From an uncultured Sulfurovum sp. (lineage in GTDB: Bacteria; Campylobacterota; Campylobacteria; Campylobacterales; Sulfurovaceae), in NCBI GenBank assembly GCA_902727855.1, contig CACVAS010000170.1:106688-170687 (forward strand): a stretch of DNA of 64,000 nt. The letters run 5' to 3'. Of this stretch, positions 36,704 to 44,582 are shown piece by piece (the stretch's first letter is position 1; every line of letters begins with the position of its first letter). The position numbers and the translations under genes are program-made. Under the pieces are notes generated by a model. The model was not told where the DNA came from. It was given only the letters and a program-made list of their open reading frames with translations, and searched no databases.

Positions 36704-38074
36704 ATGAAAACATTTGACATCATAGTCATAGGTGCTGGAAGAGCAAGTAATTTGGCGAAAAATGCAGGAAAAGCTGGTAAAAAAGTTGCCATCGTAGAAA
36801 AAGCAGCCTTTGGTGGTACATGCCCCAACAAAGGTTGTGTGCCTTCTAAACTTCTCATTGGGTATGCGCATGTGGCTAGGGCTATTGAAGAGTCGTCACG
36901 GCATTTTATTGATGCACAAATTAATCATATTGATGTGGCAAAAATCTTTGAAGAGACCAACAAACACATAGAGAGTGTAGACCCTGCGTATAGACGTAAA
37001 TTTAATGAAAATGTAGAGATATTTGAAGGCGTAGCTTCTTTTGTTTCTAACTATGTGGTTGAAGTGAATGGTGAACAGTTAACAGCGCCTAAGATAGTCA
37101 TAGCCACAGGAACCAGACCTAAAAAACCAGAACATGAAAGAGCATGGACGAGTGATGACATTTTTCCTCTACTAGGTACACCGCCTAAGTCCATTACCAT
37201 TGTGGGGTCTGGGTTTATTGCTTGTGAGTTGACAAACTTTTTTGATGCCATTGGCATTGAGACAAAAATGTTGGTACGAAGCCAAAAACTTTTAAGCAAT
37301 GAAGACCGTGAAATAGGGACAATATTTAAAGAAGAATTTTCTAAAAACATAGACATCGCGTTTGATACTAGTATAGAGCGTGTAGCGTATGTAGACAATA
37401 TGTTTCAGATGAATTTAGTCCATAAAGATGGCACCACATCTACACACCAAAGTGAAGCACTTTTATATGCAACAGGTAGAGTACCTAATACAGATACCTT
37501 GCATTTAGAAAATACCGATATAAAAACCACTGCTAGAGGTTTCATAGAAAGAGATGGCTATTTTGAAACAGCTGTCAAAGGGGTCTATGTTGTGGGTGAT
37601 GCATCAGGAGAAAATATGTTGCAACATGCAGCCGCAGCTGAAGTAAACCATGTGCAAAAAGTACTTTTAAATGGTAAAGCCCAGAAGCATACCTTTAAGT
37701 ATATGCCACATGCAGTATTTACAGACCCTGAAATAGCAAGTGTAGGGCTCACCGAACAACAAGCAGAAGAGTTAGGCTTAGAGTATGTTACCAGTTCTTC
37801 AGGGTGGTTAGCTTCTGCTAAAGCACAATCTTTACGTCTCAAATACCCAAGAACTAAATTTTTAATAGACCCAAAGAGTTATAAAATATTGGGCTGTCAT
37901 ATGGTAGGACCTGAGAGTTCTTCCATGATGCATCAGGTACTAGCTATCATGCATTTAGACAATGATGTAAGACATTTAAAAGAGATGTTGTACATACATC
38001 CAGCTCTGAACGAAGCGTTATTACCTGCTGCAGTGAAGGCTATTGGTAAGGTTAGGGCTAGTTTGCAGAAGTAA
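36704..38074 (+). CDS. FAD-dependent pyridine nucleotide-disulfide oxidoreductase
   Basis: 456 residues. FAD-binding DIIVIGAGRASNLAKNAGK, redox-active disulfide in GGTCPNKGCVPSKLL (residues about 40), NAD-binding IVGSGFIACELTNFF, second FAD contact VYVVGDASGENMLQHAA, and the dimer-interface catalytic His in YIHPALNEALLPA. Family: dihydrolipoamide dehydrogenase, mercuric or mycothione reductase. No lipoyl enzyme genes lie nearby, so the natural disulfide is unknown. Preceded by aaaaggaag. Confidence 0.85.
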   Translation: MKTFDIIVIGAGRASNLAKNAGKAGKKVAIVEKAAFGGTCPNKGCVPSKLLIGYAHVARAIEESSRHFIDAQINHIDVAKIFEETNKHIESVDPAYRRKFNENVEIFEGVASFVSNYVVEVNGEQLTAPKIVIATGTRPKKPEHERAWTSDDIFPLLGTPPKSITIVGSGFIACELTNFFDAIGIETKMLVRSQKLLSNEDREIGTIFKEEFSKNIDIAFDTSIERVAYVDNMFQMNLVHKDGTTSTHQSEALLYATGRVPNTDTLHLENTDIKTTARGFIERDGYFETAVKGVYVVGDASGENMLQHAAAAEVNHVQKVLLNGKAQKHTFKYMPHAVFTDPEIASVGLTEQQAEELGLEYVTSSSGWLASAKAQSLRLKYPRTKFLIDPKSYKILGCHMVGPESSSMMHQVLAIMHLDNDVRHLKEMLYIHPALNEALLPAAVKAIGKVRASLQK

Positions 38075-38143
38075 ATAATGCATTATATCTTCATAAAGCA
38101 ATGATATAATAAACGACTAGACAGTTTACATAAAAGAGTTACA

Positions 38144-38472
38144 ATGAATTTTAATACACTTGATACATACTTACAAAGTAAACCACACGTGTCTACCGTG
38201 TTGGTGAAAAAATGTTTGCCCTTACTTCTGATAAGGAGCCACGAAATCACTCTGTTAATCTAAAATGTGATCCTATCTATGCATTGGAACTTCGTTCACT
38301 TTATGAGGGGATTGTTTCGGGGTATCATATGAGTAAGAAGCATTGGAATACGGTAACCTTTGAAGGTTCAGATGTAGATGATGAAACTATTGTGGAGTTG
38401 GTAGACAACTCTTACAACTTAGTTTATAAGAGTTTAACAAAAAAGAAAAAAGCTTTTCTAGAGAAGTCATAA
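38144..38472 (+). pseudogene. MmcQ/YjbR-family gene with internal deletion and frameshift
   Basis: The start MNFNTLDTYLQSKPHV (ATG 38144) is in one frame and runs to a stop at 38261. The continuation VYRVGEKMFALTSDKEP... and the conserved GYHMSKKHWNTVTFEG lies in another frame to 38472. In intact MmcQ/YjbR proteins about 12 residues (the '.eDyPFg.e' stretch) link the two parts. They are missing here, and the deletion is not a multiple of three. Unless a frameshift is tolerated, the gene is inactive; an ATG at 38212 could still produce the last 86 residues. Confidence 0.7.
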
Positions 38473-38526
38473 ACAATAGAGTGACTTTGATGTAAGATGT
38501 AATATGATTGTATAAAAGGAAATGTA

Positions 38527-39117
38527 ATGTTAATAGATTTTACAGCTAAAACAAGTTCTGAACGCTATAAGCTCATGGCAGGTTCTGTTGTGCCTAGACC
38601 CATTGCATGGATAGTCACACAAGGAGAGGTTTTGAACATGGCACCATTTTCATACTTTACGCCTTTGTCTTCTGAGCCTGCAACGATGATAGTCTCCATT
38701 GGTCACCGTGTTGATGGAACACCAAAAGATACGTTACGTAACTTACGTGAAAACAAAAAGTGTATTATCTGCATAGTAGATGATGAGCATTTTGAGAAGA
38801 TGCATTTAAGTTCTAAAGCTTTAGAAGCAGACAAAAGTGAACTTGCAGAATTTGACATTGCCACTGAAAGTCTGTTAGAAGAGTATCCTCCCGTACCTAA
38901 AGATATTAAGATTGCATATTTCTGTGAGTATCTGCAAGAGGTAGATCTTTCAAACTCTAAAACCATTCCAACCATCGTTGAAATTAAACATCTTTACATT
39001 AATGATACAATCATTTCAAATACAGAAAAATTAAGTTTTGAGGTAGATGCCATTGGAAGAGTAGGACGTGGCTATGCGAAACTTGGTGATGACGTTTTAG
39101 CACCTGAGTTTCCTTGA
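38527..39117 (+). CDS. Flavin reductase-like FMN-binding protein
   Basis: 196 residues, split-barrel FMN-binding family. The N-terminal LMAGSVVPRPIAWIVTQGE and NMAPFSYFTPLSSEPATMIV are the typical FMN-binding blocks; GTPKDTLRNLRENKK follows. It may reduce flavin or bind FMN in another oxidoreductase role. Aaaagg lies upstream, and the transglutaminase-like gene overlaps its stop by 4 bases. Confidence 0.8.
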   Translation: MLIDFTAKTSSERYKLMAGSVVPRPIAWIVTQGEVLNMAPFSYFTPLSSEPATMIVSIGHRVDGTPKDTLRNLRENKKCIICIVDDEHFEKMHLSSKALEADKSELAEFDIATESLLEEYPPVPKDIKIAYFCEYLQEVDLSNSKTIPTIVEIKHLYINDTIISNTEKLSFEVDAIGRVGRGYAKLGDDVLAPEFP

Positions 39118-39764
39118 TGATATATAGCAAAATGAAAAAATATTTAGAAGAAACAGACATTATAAACTATTCAGATGAAGCTGTGCATAAATTAGCCATG
39201 ATATTAGCTAAAGGTTGCACTACAGATACACAGATAGCCAAAACATGCTTTGAATGGGTGAGAGACAACATCAACCATTCGGGTGACTATCAAGCGGATG
39301 TAACAACTTATAAGGCATCTGATGTCCTAAAACACAAAACAGGGTGGTGTTATGCAAAAAGCCACCTCTTAGCAGCACTATTGCGAGCCAATGGCATACC
39401 TACGGGATTCTCTTATCAGCGTCTGAGTTGTTCGGAGTATAGAGATGATATCTATTGTCTGCACGGACTTAATAATATCTATCTCAAAGAGTACGGTTGG
39501 TACAGAGTCGATGTACGAGGAAATAAAGAAGGAGTCAATGCACAGTTTACCCCACCTTATGAGCAGTTGGCATTTGAACTTGGTGAACATGAGTTTGATC
39601 TGCCTAAGATTTTGACTGAACCGTTAGATGAGGTGATTGTGGCATTGAAAAAGCATACTTGTTATGCTGAGATGGTTGAGAATTTTCCAGATGTGGAGAA
39701 AGAGTATAAAGTACTTTCTGAATATAAAAAGTCTCATACTATTTTTAGAAAAGAGAAGAGCTAA
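39114..39764 (+). CDS. Transglutaminase-like cysteine protein
   Basis: 216 residues. The papain-like catalytic triad of the transglutaminase superfamily is visible: Cys in KTGWCYAKSHLLAALLRANG, His in YCLHGLNNIYL and Asp in YRVDVRGNKEG. There is no signal peptide, so it is cytoplasmic. Such bacterial proteins act as proteases or amidases of unknown substrate. It is co-transcribed with the flavin reductase-like gene. Confidence 0.8.
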   Translation: MMIYSKMKKYLEETDIINYSDEAVHKLAMILAKGCTTDTQIAKTCFEWVRDNINHSGDYQADVTTYKASDVLKHKTGWCYAKSHLLAALLRANGIPTGFSYQRLSCSEYRDDIYCLHGLNNIYLKEYGWYRVDVRGNKEGVNAQFTPPYEQLAFELGEHEFDLPKILTEPLDEVIVALKKHTCYAEMVENFPDVEKEYKVLSEYKKSHTIFRKEKS

Positions 39765-39847
39765 GCATAAAAATTATAAAATACTTAAAATACATAGAAT
39801 ATTTCCGAAGTTTGATATTTATTACCGAAGTGTAAAAAAGAGAGCCT

Positions 39848-41380
39848 ATGAAAAAAAGAGTAAAACTTGAAGAGATTAAACGACTTTTTGAAGCCCAAGA
39901 GCAGCTTACTACCAAAGAACTTGGAGAGAAAACAGGTTTAACCGACAGAACATTACGGAATTATTTGGCTCTGCTTATAGAAGAGGGGTTAATCGTAGCT
40001 GTTGGTCAGACCAATAGACGTTACTATCAGCGTAATTATGCCGTTGATGAGAAGCCTATTGTAGTGGCTGTTTTACAAAATGGTGCGCATATTGGTACAC
40101 TCTCTTTTACCTATGCTCAAGGTTATGTTTTCTCTTATCTATCAAACTATAAAGGGGAGCGACTCCCCTCACTTCACGAGTCTGTTAGTAGTTCTTATGC
40201 TCTTTTTACGCTTTTTGAGAATCTTATTCCTGAGAGTACGCGTCGTGAAAGACTGCTGTTGAAAGATGGGGTTGTATTAAATCCTTTAGAGTTGCTAGTA
40301 GAGCTTGATAATACTCATGGAAGTTTAGATTTTGTACCGTTAACTTCACTTGTTAAAACAGATACAAGAGATGATAGTAAAATTCCTAATTGGAAAAGTA
40401 TCAAAAATGTTATTTTGGAAAAAAATAGTTTTGTTACTCTATTGGATTATGAGATGGATATACCTCAAGAGGTTCTCCAAGGAGCATCGCTAAGTCGTGA
40501 ACTCTACTCCTCATTGAGTGGGTACCAGCATAAGATAGATGTCAATCTGAATCAAAAGAGTAAAAGAGTCTATCGTGTCAAGAAAGAGAGTGGAGAGTTA
40601 GCACACTATCTACTCAAACCCTATGCAGCTGATAGTAGAATTAAAAACACACCCTATCTCGCATTTAATGAACATTTGTTTATGACCTTTGCTAAAAATG
40701 AACTAAAACTCAATGTTCCTTTTTCAGCCATACTACTTGGTGACAATCGTGACTTTTACTTTTTGACCAAACGCTATGACCGTTATAGAGGTTATAAATA
40801 CAAACAGTATGATTTTGCTCAGCAGTTAGACATTGAGAGTGAGGATAAGTATGATATTAGTATTATCTCTATTTTGGAGAAGTTTAATAGCATTGTGCAA
40901 GATAAAAAAAGTAAGGAGGATGTTTACACATTTATTATCTATGCTTCGCTGATTAAACATGGAGATTTTCATGCGAAGAATATTGGGTTGATAGAGTCTG
41001 GCAGAAAAAGTTGGGAGCTGGCTCCCTTATATGACATTATTAGTACCTATGTTTATGAGGGGAAAAGCAGTGATGATTTTGGTATTGGGTTTGATTACTC
41101 AAATCCTAAAAAAAGAAAGCTCAAATATGAGGACTATGAGAAAATGGGTATAACGCTTGAACTACCTATAAATAGAGCAAAAATTATTTTAAAAGAGACT
41201 ATAAAACGGTTTCAAATCTATTTCCCTAAATATATAGAAACGACCATAGCCTTTGAAAAGAGTTTGGGCTATCCCCATCTTTTGAGTAAGAAGCTTCACT
41301 CTTTGTATAATGAGAAAAATATTGAGTTTGATAAGTTAGGGGTGCTTGGTGAGGTTGGGATGAAGAGGGAGAGTTTGTGA
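39848..41380 (+). CDS. HipA-like kinase with N-terminal DNA-binding domain
   Basis: 510 residues. Residues about 1-60 form a winged helix (LEEIKRLFEAQEQLTTKELG, GLTDRTLRNYLALLIEEGLI), replacing a separate HipB. The HipA N-lobe (about 75-190) includes VVAVLQNGAHIGTLSFTYA, and the kinase core has the catalytic loop LIKHGDFHAKNIGLI and the LAPLYDII element. HipA proteins are Ser/Thr kinases that arrest growth, often by modifying a tRNA synthetase. The fused architecture suggests autoregulation. The next small ORF overlaps by 4 bases (GTGA). Confidence 0.8.
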   Translation: MKKRVKLEEIKRLFEAQEQLTTKELGEKTGLTDRTLRNYLALLIEEGLIVAVGQTNRRYYQRNYAVDEKPIVVAVLQNGAHIGTLSFTYAQGYVFSYLSNYKGERLPSLHESVSSSYALFTLFENLIPESTRRERLLLKDGVVLNPLELLVELDNTHGSLDFVPLTSLVKTDTRDDSKIPNWKSIKNVILEKNSFVTLLDYEMDIPQEVLQGASLSRELYSSLSGYQHKIDVNLNQKSKRVYRVKKESGELAHYLLKPYAADSRIKNTPYLAFNEHLFMTFAKNELKLNVPFSAILLGDNRDFYFLTKRYDRYRGYKYKQYDFAQQLDIESEDKYDISIISILEKFNSIVQDKKSKEDVYTFIIYASLIKHGDFHAKNIGLIESGRKSWELAPLYDIISTYVYEGKSSDDFGIGFDYSNPKKRKLKYEDYEKMGITLELPINRAKIILKETIKRFQIYFPKYIETTIAFEKSLGYPHLLSKKLHSLYNEKNIEFDKLGVLGEVGMKRESL

Positions 41381-41481
41381 GTAAACATCAACTACCTCCT
41401 CTATCAGATGAAAATGAATTTGAGAGTCTTATTAATGAGCTGTGTAAAAAAATCTATGATGACATAAAGAGAAGGTTTTGA
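41377..41481 (+). pseudogene. Truncated gene after the HipA-like kinase
   Basis: A GTG overlapping the HipA stop opens MSKHQLPPLSDENEFESLIN and ends after 34 codons. The opening 'LPPL.de.eFE.L...l..' is the way many restriction-like or ATPase defence proteins start, so this looks like the first 30 residues of a much longer gene whose remainder is lost. A second short frame from 41478 (KFLKNDGYRYTVQQKLDY) overlaps its end and may be another scrap. Confidence 0.45.
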
Positions 41482-41551
41482 ATATTTTAGAGAAGTTTTT
41501 GAAGAATGATGGCTATCGTTATACTGTTCAACAGAAGCTGGATTATTAAAA

Positions 41552-42115
41552 ATGATTTTAGAAACCAAAAGATTAATCCTAAGACAATGGGAGAGAAAAG
41601 ACTTTAAAGCTTTTCAAAAATTAAATTCTGATGCTATGGTTATGGAGTATTTCCCTTCTCTTTTAAGTAAAGAAGAGAGTGATGTCTTAGCTCAAAAGAT
41701 TTATGAGTCCATTGAGAGTGAAGGTTGGGGTGCTTGGGCAGTTGAAGAAAAAGAGAGTGGAAACTTTATAGGGTTTGTTGGCTTACATGAAACTGCATCT
41801 AACCTACCTTTTGAACCTTGTGTTGAAATAGCTTGGAGATTGTCAAAAGAGTATTGGGGAAAAGGTTATGCTTCTGAAGCAGGAGATGAAGCATTACGGT
41901 TTGCCTTTAAAGAGTTAAAACTAAATAAGGTAGTTTCTTTTACAGCTACAGTTAACCACCGTTCTGAAGCTGTTATGCAACGATTAGGTATGAAAAAGTC
42001 AGAGATGAACTTTGAACATCCTGCCTTATCTATAGGACATAGACTTAGAGAACATGTTCTTTATCAGATAAGTAGAGAAGATTATGAAAGTCTTGAAAGT
42101 GAAAGAGGTAAATAG
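41552..42115 (+). CDS. GNAT acetyltransferase, RimJ/RimL-like
   Basis: 187 residues. The sequence TKRLILRQWERKDFKAF, then GFVGLHE, CVEIAWRLSKEYWGKGYASEA (acetyl-CoA pyrophosphate loop) and LNKVVSFTATVNHRSEAVMQRLGM follows the ribosomal-protein N-acetyltransferase pattern. It transfers acetyl groups to an N-terminus or small amine. No clear Shine-Dalgarno precedes the ATG. It overlaps the next gene by one base, the first of a tightly packed five-gene run. Confidence 0.85.
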   Translation: MILETKRLILRQWERKDFKAFQKLNSDAMVMEYFPSLLSKEESDVLAQKIYESIESEGWGAWAVEEKESGNFIGFVGLHETASNLPFEPCVEIAWRLSKEYWGKGYASEAGDEALRFAFKELKLNKVVSFTATVNHRSEAVMQRLGMKKSEMNFEHPALSIGHRLREHVLYQISREDYESLESERGK

Positions 42116-42591
42116 TGCTACACATACTATGTGGAAAAATGGCTTCAGGAAAAACAACATTATCAAAAAAGCTAAGAGATGAACATGATGCTATTTTAAT
42201 TTCAGAAGATATTTGGTTAGCCAAATTGTATGGGGAAGAGATTAGTAGTTTTGAAGATTACATCAAATACACCAAAAGGTTAAGAGAGACTTTGTTTGAG
42301 CATGTTATAGAGCTATTAGATAAAGAGATAGATGTCGTCTTAGATTTTTCAGCCAATACTGTTAGGCAAAGGGCATGGTTTAGAAAAATTTTTGAAATGG
42401 CAGGTGTGGAGCATACACTTCACTACATTGTTGCATCTGATGCGTTATGTAAAAAGCAACTGAAACAAAGAAGTAAAGGGCTTCCGAAAGGTTCTAAATT
42501 TATTACCGAAGAGGAGTTTGATATGATTACACAGTATTTTGAAGAGCCGTTAGATGTAGAGGGATTCAACATAAATAGGGTAGAGAAGTAA
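42115..42591 (+). CDS. P-loop kinase (AAA_33 / zeta-toxin-like)
   Basis: 158 residues from a GTG that shares a base with the preceding stop. The P-loop LCGKMASGKTTLSKKL is at the N-terminus; the rest (IELLDKEIDVVLDFSANTVRQ) fits small nucleoside or sugar kinases of the AAA_33 group. It probably phosphorylates a small molecule or nucleotide; a zeta-toxin role is not supported because no antitoxin lies beside it. Confidence 0.75.
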   Translation: MLHILCGKMASGKTTLSKKLRDEHDAILISEDIWLAKLYGEEISSFEDYIKYTKRLRETLFEHVIELLDKEIDVVLDFSANTVRQRAWFRKIFEMAGVEHTLHYIVASDALCKKQLKQRSKGLPKGSKFITEEEFDMITQYFEEPLDVEGFNINRVEK

Positions 42592-42592
42592 A

Positions 42593-42880
42593 ATGTACGC
42601 AGTAATATTTAGAGCCAAAACAAATGAATTAGATGCTGAGTATTTTGAAATGGCAAAGAAAATGAGAGAGTTGGCATTGGAGCAATATGGCTGTTTGGAG
42701 TTTACAGCTGTTACCGAAGGTTCAGATGAGATTGCTATCTCTTACTGGAAAAGCATAGAAGATATTAAAAAGTGGAAAAAGAATGGTGAGCATTTGGTGG
42801 CCCAAGAACTTGGTCGTTCGAAGTGGTATGAAGAGTATAAAGTACAAATAGTTGAAATAGTTTCGGAGTATAATAAATGA
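42593..42880 (+). CDS. Antibiotic biosynthesis monooxygenase-like protein
   Basis: 95 residues, ferredoxin-like beta-alpha-beta fold. YAVIFRAKTNELDAEYFEMA at the start, GCLEFTAVTEGSDEIAISYW in the middle and WKKNGEHLVAQELGRSKWYE near the end match the ABM/YgiN-like family. Members form dimers and oxygenate small aromatics or protect against them. The start is one base after the previous stop. Confidence 0.8.
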   Translation: MYAVIFRAKTNELDAEYFEMAKKMRELALEQYGCLEFTAVTEGSDEIAISYWKSIEDIKKWKKNGEHLVAQELGRSKWYEEYKVQIVEIVSEYNK

Positions 42881-43566
42881 AAAAACATATTTTAGTCATC
42901 GGCTCTAGTCGTGGTATTGGGGCAGAGCTTGTAAAACATTTTTCGAATAATGGATATAAAGTTACCGGTGTATCTCGAACCTATTCACCTCATTGTACTT
43001 GGATAGAAACAGATATATCTACAGCTGAAGGTATAGAGAGTTTACTTGCTAAGCTTGGTAACAAAGCTATTGATGCAATGATTTTTTCAAGTGCTATTTG
43101 GGAGACCTATGGCTTTATGGATACATTTGATTTTCGAAAGACAAGTGACAAAGAAACGCGTAATATTATGGATGTTAACATTGTTGCTCCTATTGAAATA
43201 ACAAAAGGCGTTGTCAAAAACTTATCATTAGCGTCAAATCCTAGAGCGATATACTTTGGTGCGTTATCTGGAACCAAACAAAAAACTTCTTCTCAAGTTG
43301 CCTATGCTGCAAGTAAATTTGCTTTGCGTGGTGCTATACAGGCACTCAATGTGGCATTAAAAGAAGAAGGTATAGGTTTTACTACAATCAATCCAGCAAA
43401 TGTAGCTACCGAAGAGGTTTTACTAGATATTAAAGAAGGTCTTTTTGGACAACAAGTACCCATACCGATGTCTGATATTATTTCTACGATTGAATGGGTT
43501 CTTTCTTTATCTAGTGCTGTAAATATTGAGGATGTAAATTTAATGCAAAGAAGTGCTAAAAAATAA
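42877..43566 (+). CDS. Short-chain dehydrogenase/reductase
   Basis: 229 residues. NAD(P)-binding ILVIGSSRGIGAELVKHF, catalytic Ser in YFGALSGTKQKT, catalytic YAASK in QVAYAASKFALRGAI, and INPANVATEEVL after it. It reduces an unknown ketone or alcohol. It overlaps the previous gene by 4 bases. Confidence 0.85.
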   Translation: MKKHILVIGSSRGIGAELVKHFSNNGYKVTGVSRTYSPHCTWIETDISTAEGIESLLAKLGNKAIDAMIFSSAIWETYGFMDTFDFRKTSDKETRNIMDVNIVAPIEITKGVVKNLSLASNPRAIYFGALSGTKQKTSSQVAYAASKFALRGAIQALNVALKEEGIGFTTINPANVATEEVLLDIKEGLFGQQVPIPMSDIISTIEWVLSLSSAVNIEDVNLMQRSAKK

Positions 43567-43567
43567 C

Positions 43568-43978
43568 ATGAAAGAAAAAACAGTGAAAATTAACTACACA
43601 ACAAAGCAAAAAATAACGTTACAAGAATTCATAGACATTTTAAACCGTTCCACTTTAGGAGAGCGAAGACCTGTAGATGATGAGAAATGTATTCAAGGGA
43701 TGTTAGACCATGCAGATATTTTAGTGTTGGCAATGGATGGAGAGAAGATAGTGGGTGTGGCAAGAGCCATTAGTGATTTTAACTATGCATGTTACCTCTC
43801 AGACTTGGCTGTTGATGTGGCGTATCAGAAAATGGGTATAGGAGAAGAACTCATTAAAAAAGTAAAAGAGCAGTTGGAAGAGGGGTGTAAGATTATTCTT
43901 TTATCTGCTCCTGCTGCTGTAGAGTATTACCCAAAGGTTGGATTTACTCAGCATCCGTCGGCTTGGGTTTTGGCTTAA
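43568..43978 (+). CDS. GNAT acetyltransferase
   Basis: 136 residues from the ATG at 43568 (a GTG at 43553 is also in frame within the SDR gene). The GNAT core is ILVLAMDGEKIVGVARAISD, then YLSDLAVDVAYQKMGIGEELI, whose QKMGIG is the acetyl-CoA loop. The end VEYYPKVGFTQHPSAWVLA is typical. Small amine or protein substrate unknown. Last of the run 41552-43978; followed by the MarR promoter region. Confidence 0.8.
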   Translation: MKEKTVKINYTTKQKITLQEFIDILNRSTLGERRPVDDEKCIQGMLDHADILVLAMDGEKIVGVARAISDFNYACYLSDLAVDVAYQKMGIGEELIKKVKEQLEEGCKIILLSAPAAVEYYPKVGFTQHPSAWVLA

Positions 43979-44050
43979 AACTTTGAATAAGTATTTTCAA
44001 TAACAGCTCCATGTTCATGAGTTTTAATTAAAAAATAAGTAAATAAGCAT

Positions 44051-44070
44051 TATAATGTGCATATACACAT
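44051..44070 (+). promoter_or_regulatory. marR promoter and operator (near-palindrome)
   Basis: TATAAT (44051-44056) is followed, sharing its last two bases, by ATGTGCATATACACAT (44055-44070), a 16-base palindrome with one mismatch. A perfect version occurs before the RND gene. The overlap with the -10 element fits repression by the MarR protein encoded next. Confidence 0.6.
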
Positions 44071-44087
44071 AAAAGGTGATGCATTAT

Positions 44088-44525
44088 ATGGAAGCTCAAT
44101 ACGATGTTGCTAAAAACTGTCTTTTTTCAAAAACACGCACAGTTTCACGTTACATAACAAATCTTTATACTGATGGTCTAAAAGAGGTGGGTTTAACACC
44201 TGTACAGTACTCTATGTTAACAGCTATTCAAGTTTTAGAAGAAGCAAATATTAATGGTCTCTCTTCAGCTTTGAAAATGGATAGAACAACGATTAATCGG
44301 AATTTAAAGCCCCTTGTTCGTGATGGATTAGTGTTTATAAATGAGAGTAGTGATAGACGTGAACGATTGATTTCCATAACAAAAGAGGGTAAAGAGCTTT
44401 ACGAAAAAGGGTATGAGAATTGGCAAAAAGCACAATCTGATTTTAAAAATATCTTGGGTGAGGAGAAAAGAGATGAAATGACTAAATTACTCGATGAGAT
44501 TATTGCAGTGATAGGTAAAAAGTAA
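44088..44525 (+). CDS. MarR-family transcriptional regulator
   Basis: 145 residues (ATG 44088; an in-frame ATG at 44079 is possible). The winged-helix core is GLTPVQYSMLTAIQVLEEAN, INGLSSALKMDRTTINRNLK and GLVFINESSDRRERLISITK, with dimerisation helices at both ends. MarR proteins repress efflux or degradation genes until a ligand, often aromatic or lipid-like, binds. Two copies of the palindrome ATGTGTATATACACAT, one before this gene and one before the RND gene, identify its likely regulon. Confidence 0.85.
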   Translation: MEAQYDVAKNCLFSKTRTVSRYITNLYTDGLKEVGLTPVQYSMLTAIQVLEEANINGLSSALKMDRTTINRNLKPLVRDGLVFINESSDRRERLISITKEGKELYEKGYENWQKAQSDFKNILGEEKRDEMTKLLDEIIAVIGKK

Positions 44526-44541
44526 AGCCTATTTTTTTAAG

Positions 44542-44562
44542 TATAAATGTGTATATACACAT
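44542..44562 (+). promoter_or_regulatory. RND operon promoter and operator (perfect palindrome)
   Basis: TATAAA (44542-44547) runs directly into ATGTGTATATACACAT (44547-44562), a perfect 16-base palindrome. It has the same layout as the site before marR. It should serve as the MarR operator for the five genes that follow, although the stop of marR is only about 20 bases upstream, so read-through is also possible. Confidence 0.6.
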
Positions 44563-44582
44563 AAATAAAATAAGGAAGAGAG

